This document shows positions 63,034 through 64,000 of a DNA stretch of 64,000 nt, one piece after another (position 1 is the stretch's first letter; each line of letters begins with the position of its first letter). The notes under the pieces were generated by a model. It saw only the letters and a program-made list of their open reading frames with translations, was not told where the DNA came from and did not search any database. Made by a program: the position numbers and the translations under genes. The stretch is from Serendipita indica DSM 11827 (lineage: Eukaryota; Basidiomycota; Agaricomycetes; Sebacinales; Serendipitaceae), in assembly GCA_910890315.1 (NCBI GenBank), contig CAJVGD010000002.1, positions 1,922,001 through 1,986,000 on the forward strand, in the 5' to 3' direction.

Positions 63034-64000
63034 ATGAGCTCAAAGAGGTGGGATCCCTTCCAACTTTCTTCATCGAACCCCTCTTACATCCTTGTGAAGT
63101 AAACTCGATCTTTTGGTCCGCGTTCGGTTCCAAAATCCATTGCCAGCCCCACCATATCCTCCAAAACTCCTTAATATCCCTACAAACCCAGAAAGATATG
63201 CGAGTCTCGATTATACTGGAGAACTAGCAAATGAAACTCCATTTCCGATGGTAGTTGATGCCGAAATGGGCATGCCTCTTGATTTGAGTCGATATGAATG
63301 TCTATGGCAGGAAGGAGGAGATCCACTACGCAAGTGAAGAGTCGAACAACTGTACCAGTACTGATTATTTGCAGAGTTGAACCCCGACCCTGAAAATCTC
63401 CCGCCGATAGACCCAAAGGACGAGTTCATGCTCGAGGGCTTTACCATGCAAGCAGGTCCAACAAGGCCGGGTGGGCATACAAGCTCACAGCCCCTGCAAG
63501 TCTCATGGCTTCGACGGACGGAATATGTGACGGCGAAAGACAGTTCACCCAGAATGACGATGCTTTCAAAGTAGGCAGTATTCCTCTCCCTGGTTTTTAT
63601 CACTGATATTGGAATTCAGACGGGGAGCAGAGGAAGCTAACGTTGACATCTCACGCGAGGCGCAGATTCGGGACGTCGAAGCAACCTTCCCGCCGTCATA
63701 TCATGGAATCGACATTACAGAGATAAGGCACCCTGCTCGACCAGCAAGGCGAGCAGTCGAAGTGTTCGAAGTCCTGCCAGATCCCGAGACATTCGCCACA
63801 GCGACTGACATCTTCCGCTTCCCTGAACGGCCTGGGGAGCGACCACTGGTTCAAGAGGATCCTCGTCTAGACTGCGCTGTGATTCGACCGGTGGTACTCG
63901 ATGATGGCGAGACGTTTATTGCATATTATCTACCTCGAGACGATGCAAGCGCGGCAGAACTCAAACAACGAAGAGACTTTGCATTGGAGATGAACTTGTC
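63034..64000 (+). CDS. PAF1: PAF1 complex subunit Paf1, N-terminal part (runs off right edge)
   Basis: A core subunit of the PAF1 complex, which couples RNA polymerase II elongation to histone H2B ubiquitination. It starts MSSK-SKLDLLVRVRFQNPLP, split by the intron 63048-63099. It continues APPYPPKLLNIPTNPERYAS, FPMVVDAEMGMPLDLSRYEC, LNPDPENLPPIDPKDEFMLE, QVSWLRRTEYVTAKD and IEATFPPSYHGIDITEIRHP-type sequence. These are the conserved Paf1 blocks. The intron 63330-63374 must be GC-AG (donor gcaagt) to join EGGDPLQLNPDPENL. The frame is open to the window edge at about residue 250. The acidic C-terminus lies outside. Confidence 0.92.
63330..63374 (+). other. GC-AG intron in PAF1
   Basis: The donor is gcaagt after CTA C and the acceptor ttgcag, 45 nt. 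It gives DPLQLNPDPENLPPIDPKDE. The only GT nearby (aa|gtgaag) is in the wrong phase for either acceptor. Confidence 0.8.

Noticed and set aside
1-64000. Search for transposons, LTR or virus-derived elements, and gene clusters of secondary metabolism
   Set aside because: No transposase, integrase, reverse transcriptase, terminal repeats, or polyketide/peptide synthase sequence was seen. The lone acyl-CoA ligase does not make a cluster.

Overview
The window is nuclear DNA of a filamentous fungus, most likely a basidiomycete of the Agaricomycetes. Three things point there: about thirty tightly packed genes broken by many very short introns (mostly 40-60 nt), family-specific sequence such as fungal NudE, Zuotin, Ggc1 and Tvp23, and basidiomycete-style long disordered proteins. 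A placement near Ceratobasidiaceae is only a guess from intron size and gene style. I see no transposon, LTR element, virus copy, CRISPR, rRNA or convincing tRNA. The region looks like ordinary single-copy, gene-dense euchromatin.

Layout. 0-5 kb: the 5' two-fifths of a DHX29-like DExH helicase, running off the left edge, and nuclear distribution protein NudE. 5-16 kb (metabolism): lipoyl synthase, homocysteine S-methyltransferase, PEX11, Zuotin, fumarase, the mitochondrial GTP/GDP carrier Ggc1 and an M17 leucine aminopeptidase. 16-28 kb (signalling and membrane traffic): Rho1 GTPase, an alpha-arrestin-like PY-motif protein, a WD40 protein, an unknown protein with a Cys/His C-terminus, Tvp23 and a Ypk1/Gad8-type AGC kinase. 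28-39 kb: three poorly known proteins, NIP7, an F-box protein, a LIM protein and a LanC-like protein. 39-50 kb: a seven-helix membrane protein with a very long tail, a peroxisomal-type acyl-CoA ligase, and a large protein joining a CNH-like region and a GYF domain. 49-64 kb: a J-protein with a glycine-rich membrane-like stretch, an unknown protein, CFD1, PP2A B55, CDK7, Mak5, an eEF1A lysine methyltransferase-like enzyme, prefoldin 5, a NASP-type histone chaperone and the start of PAF1.

Organisation. Most neighbours are head-to-head, with 39-140 bp between start codons, or tail-to-tail, with as little as 6 bp between stops, so promoters must be shared and 3' UTRs must overlap. Genes are related by function rather than by operon. 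Several serve translation (DHX29, Zuotin, NIP7, Mak5, EEF1AKMT4-like), mitochondria (LipA, Ggc1, fumarase), peroxisomes (PEX11, acyl-CoA ligase) and the cell wall/TOR2 axis (Rho1, Ypk kinase).

The most unusual signals are at least six GC-AG introns supported by reading frame and family alignment, P-loops of two unrelated NTPases each interrupted by an intron, a possible dual-targeting second start in fumarase, and the CNH+GYF architecture. Gene spans run from start to stop codon and include introns. Splice sites were read by eye.
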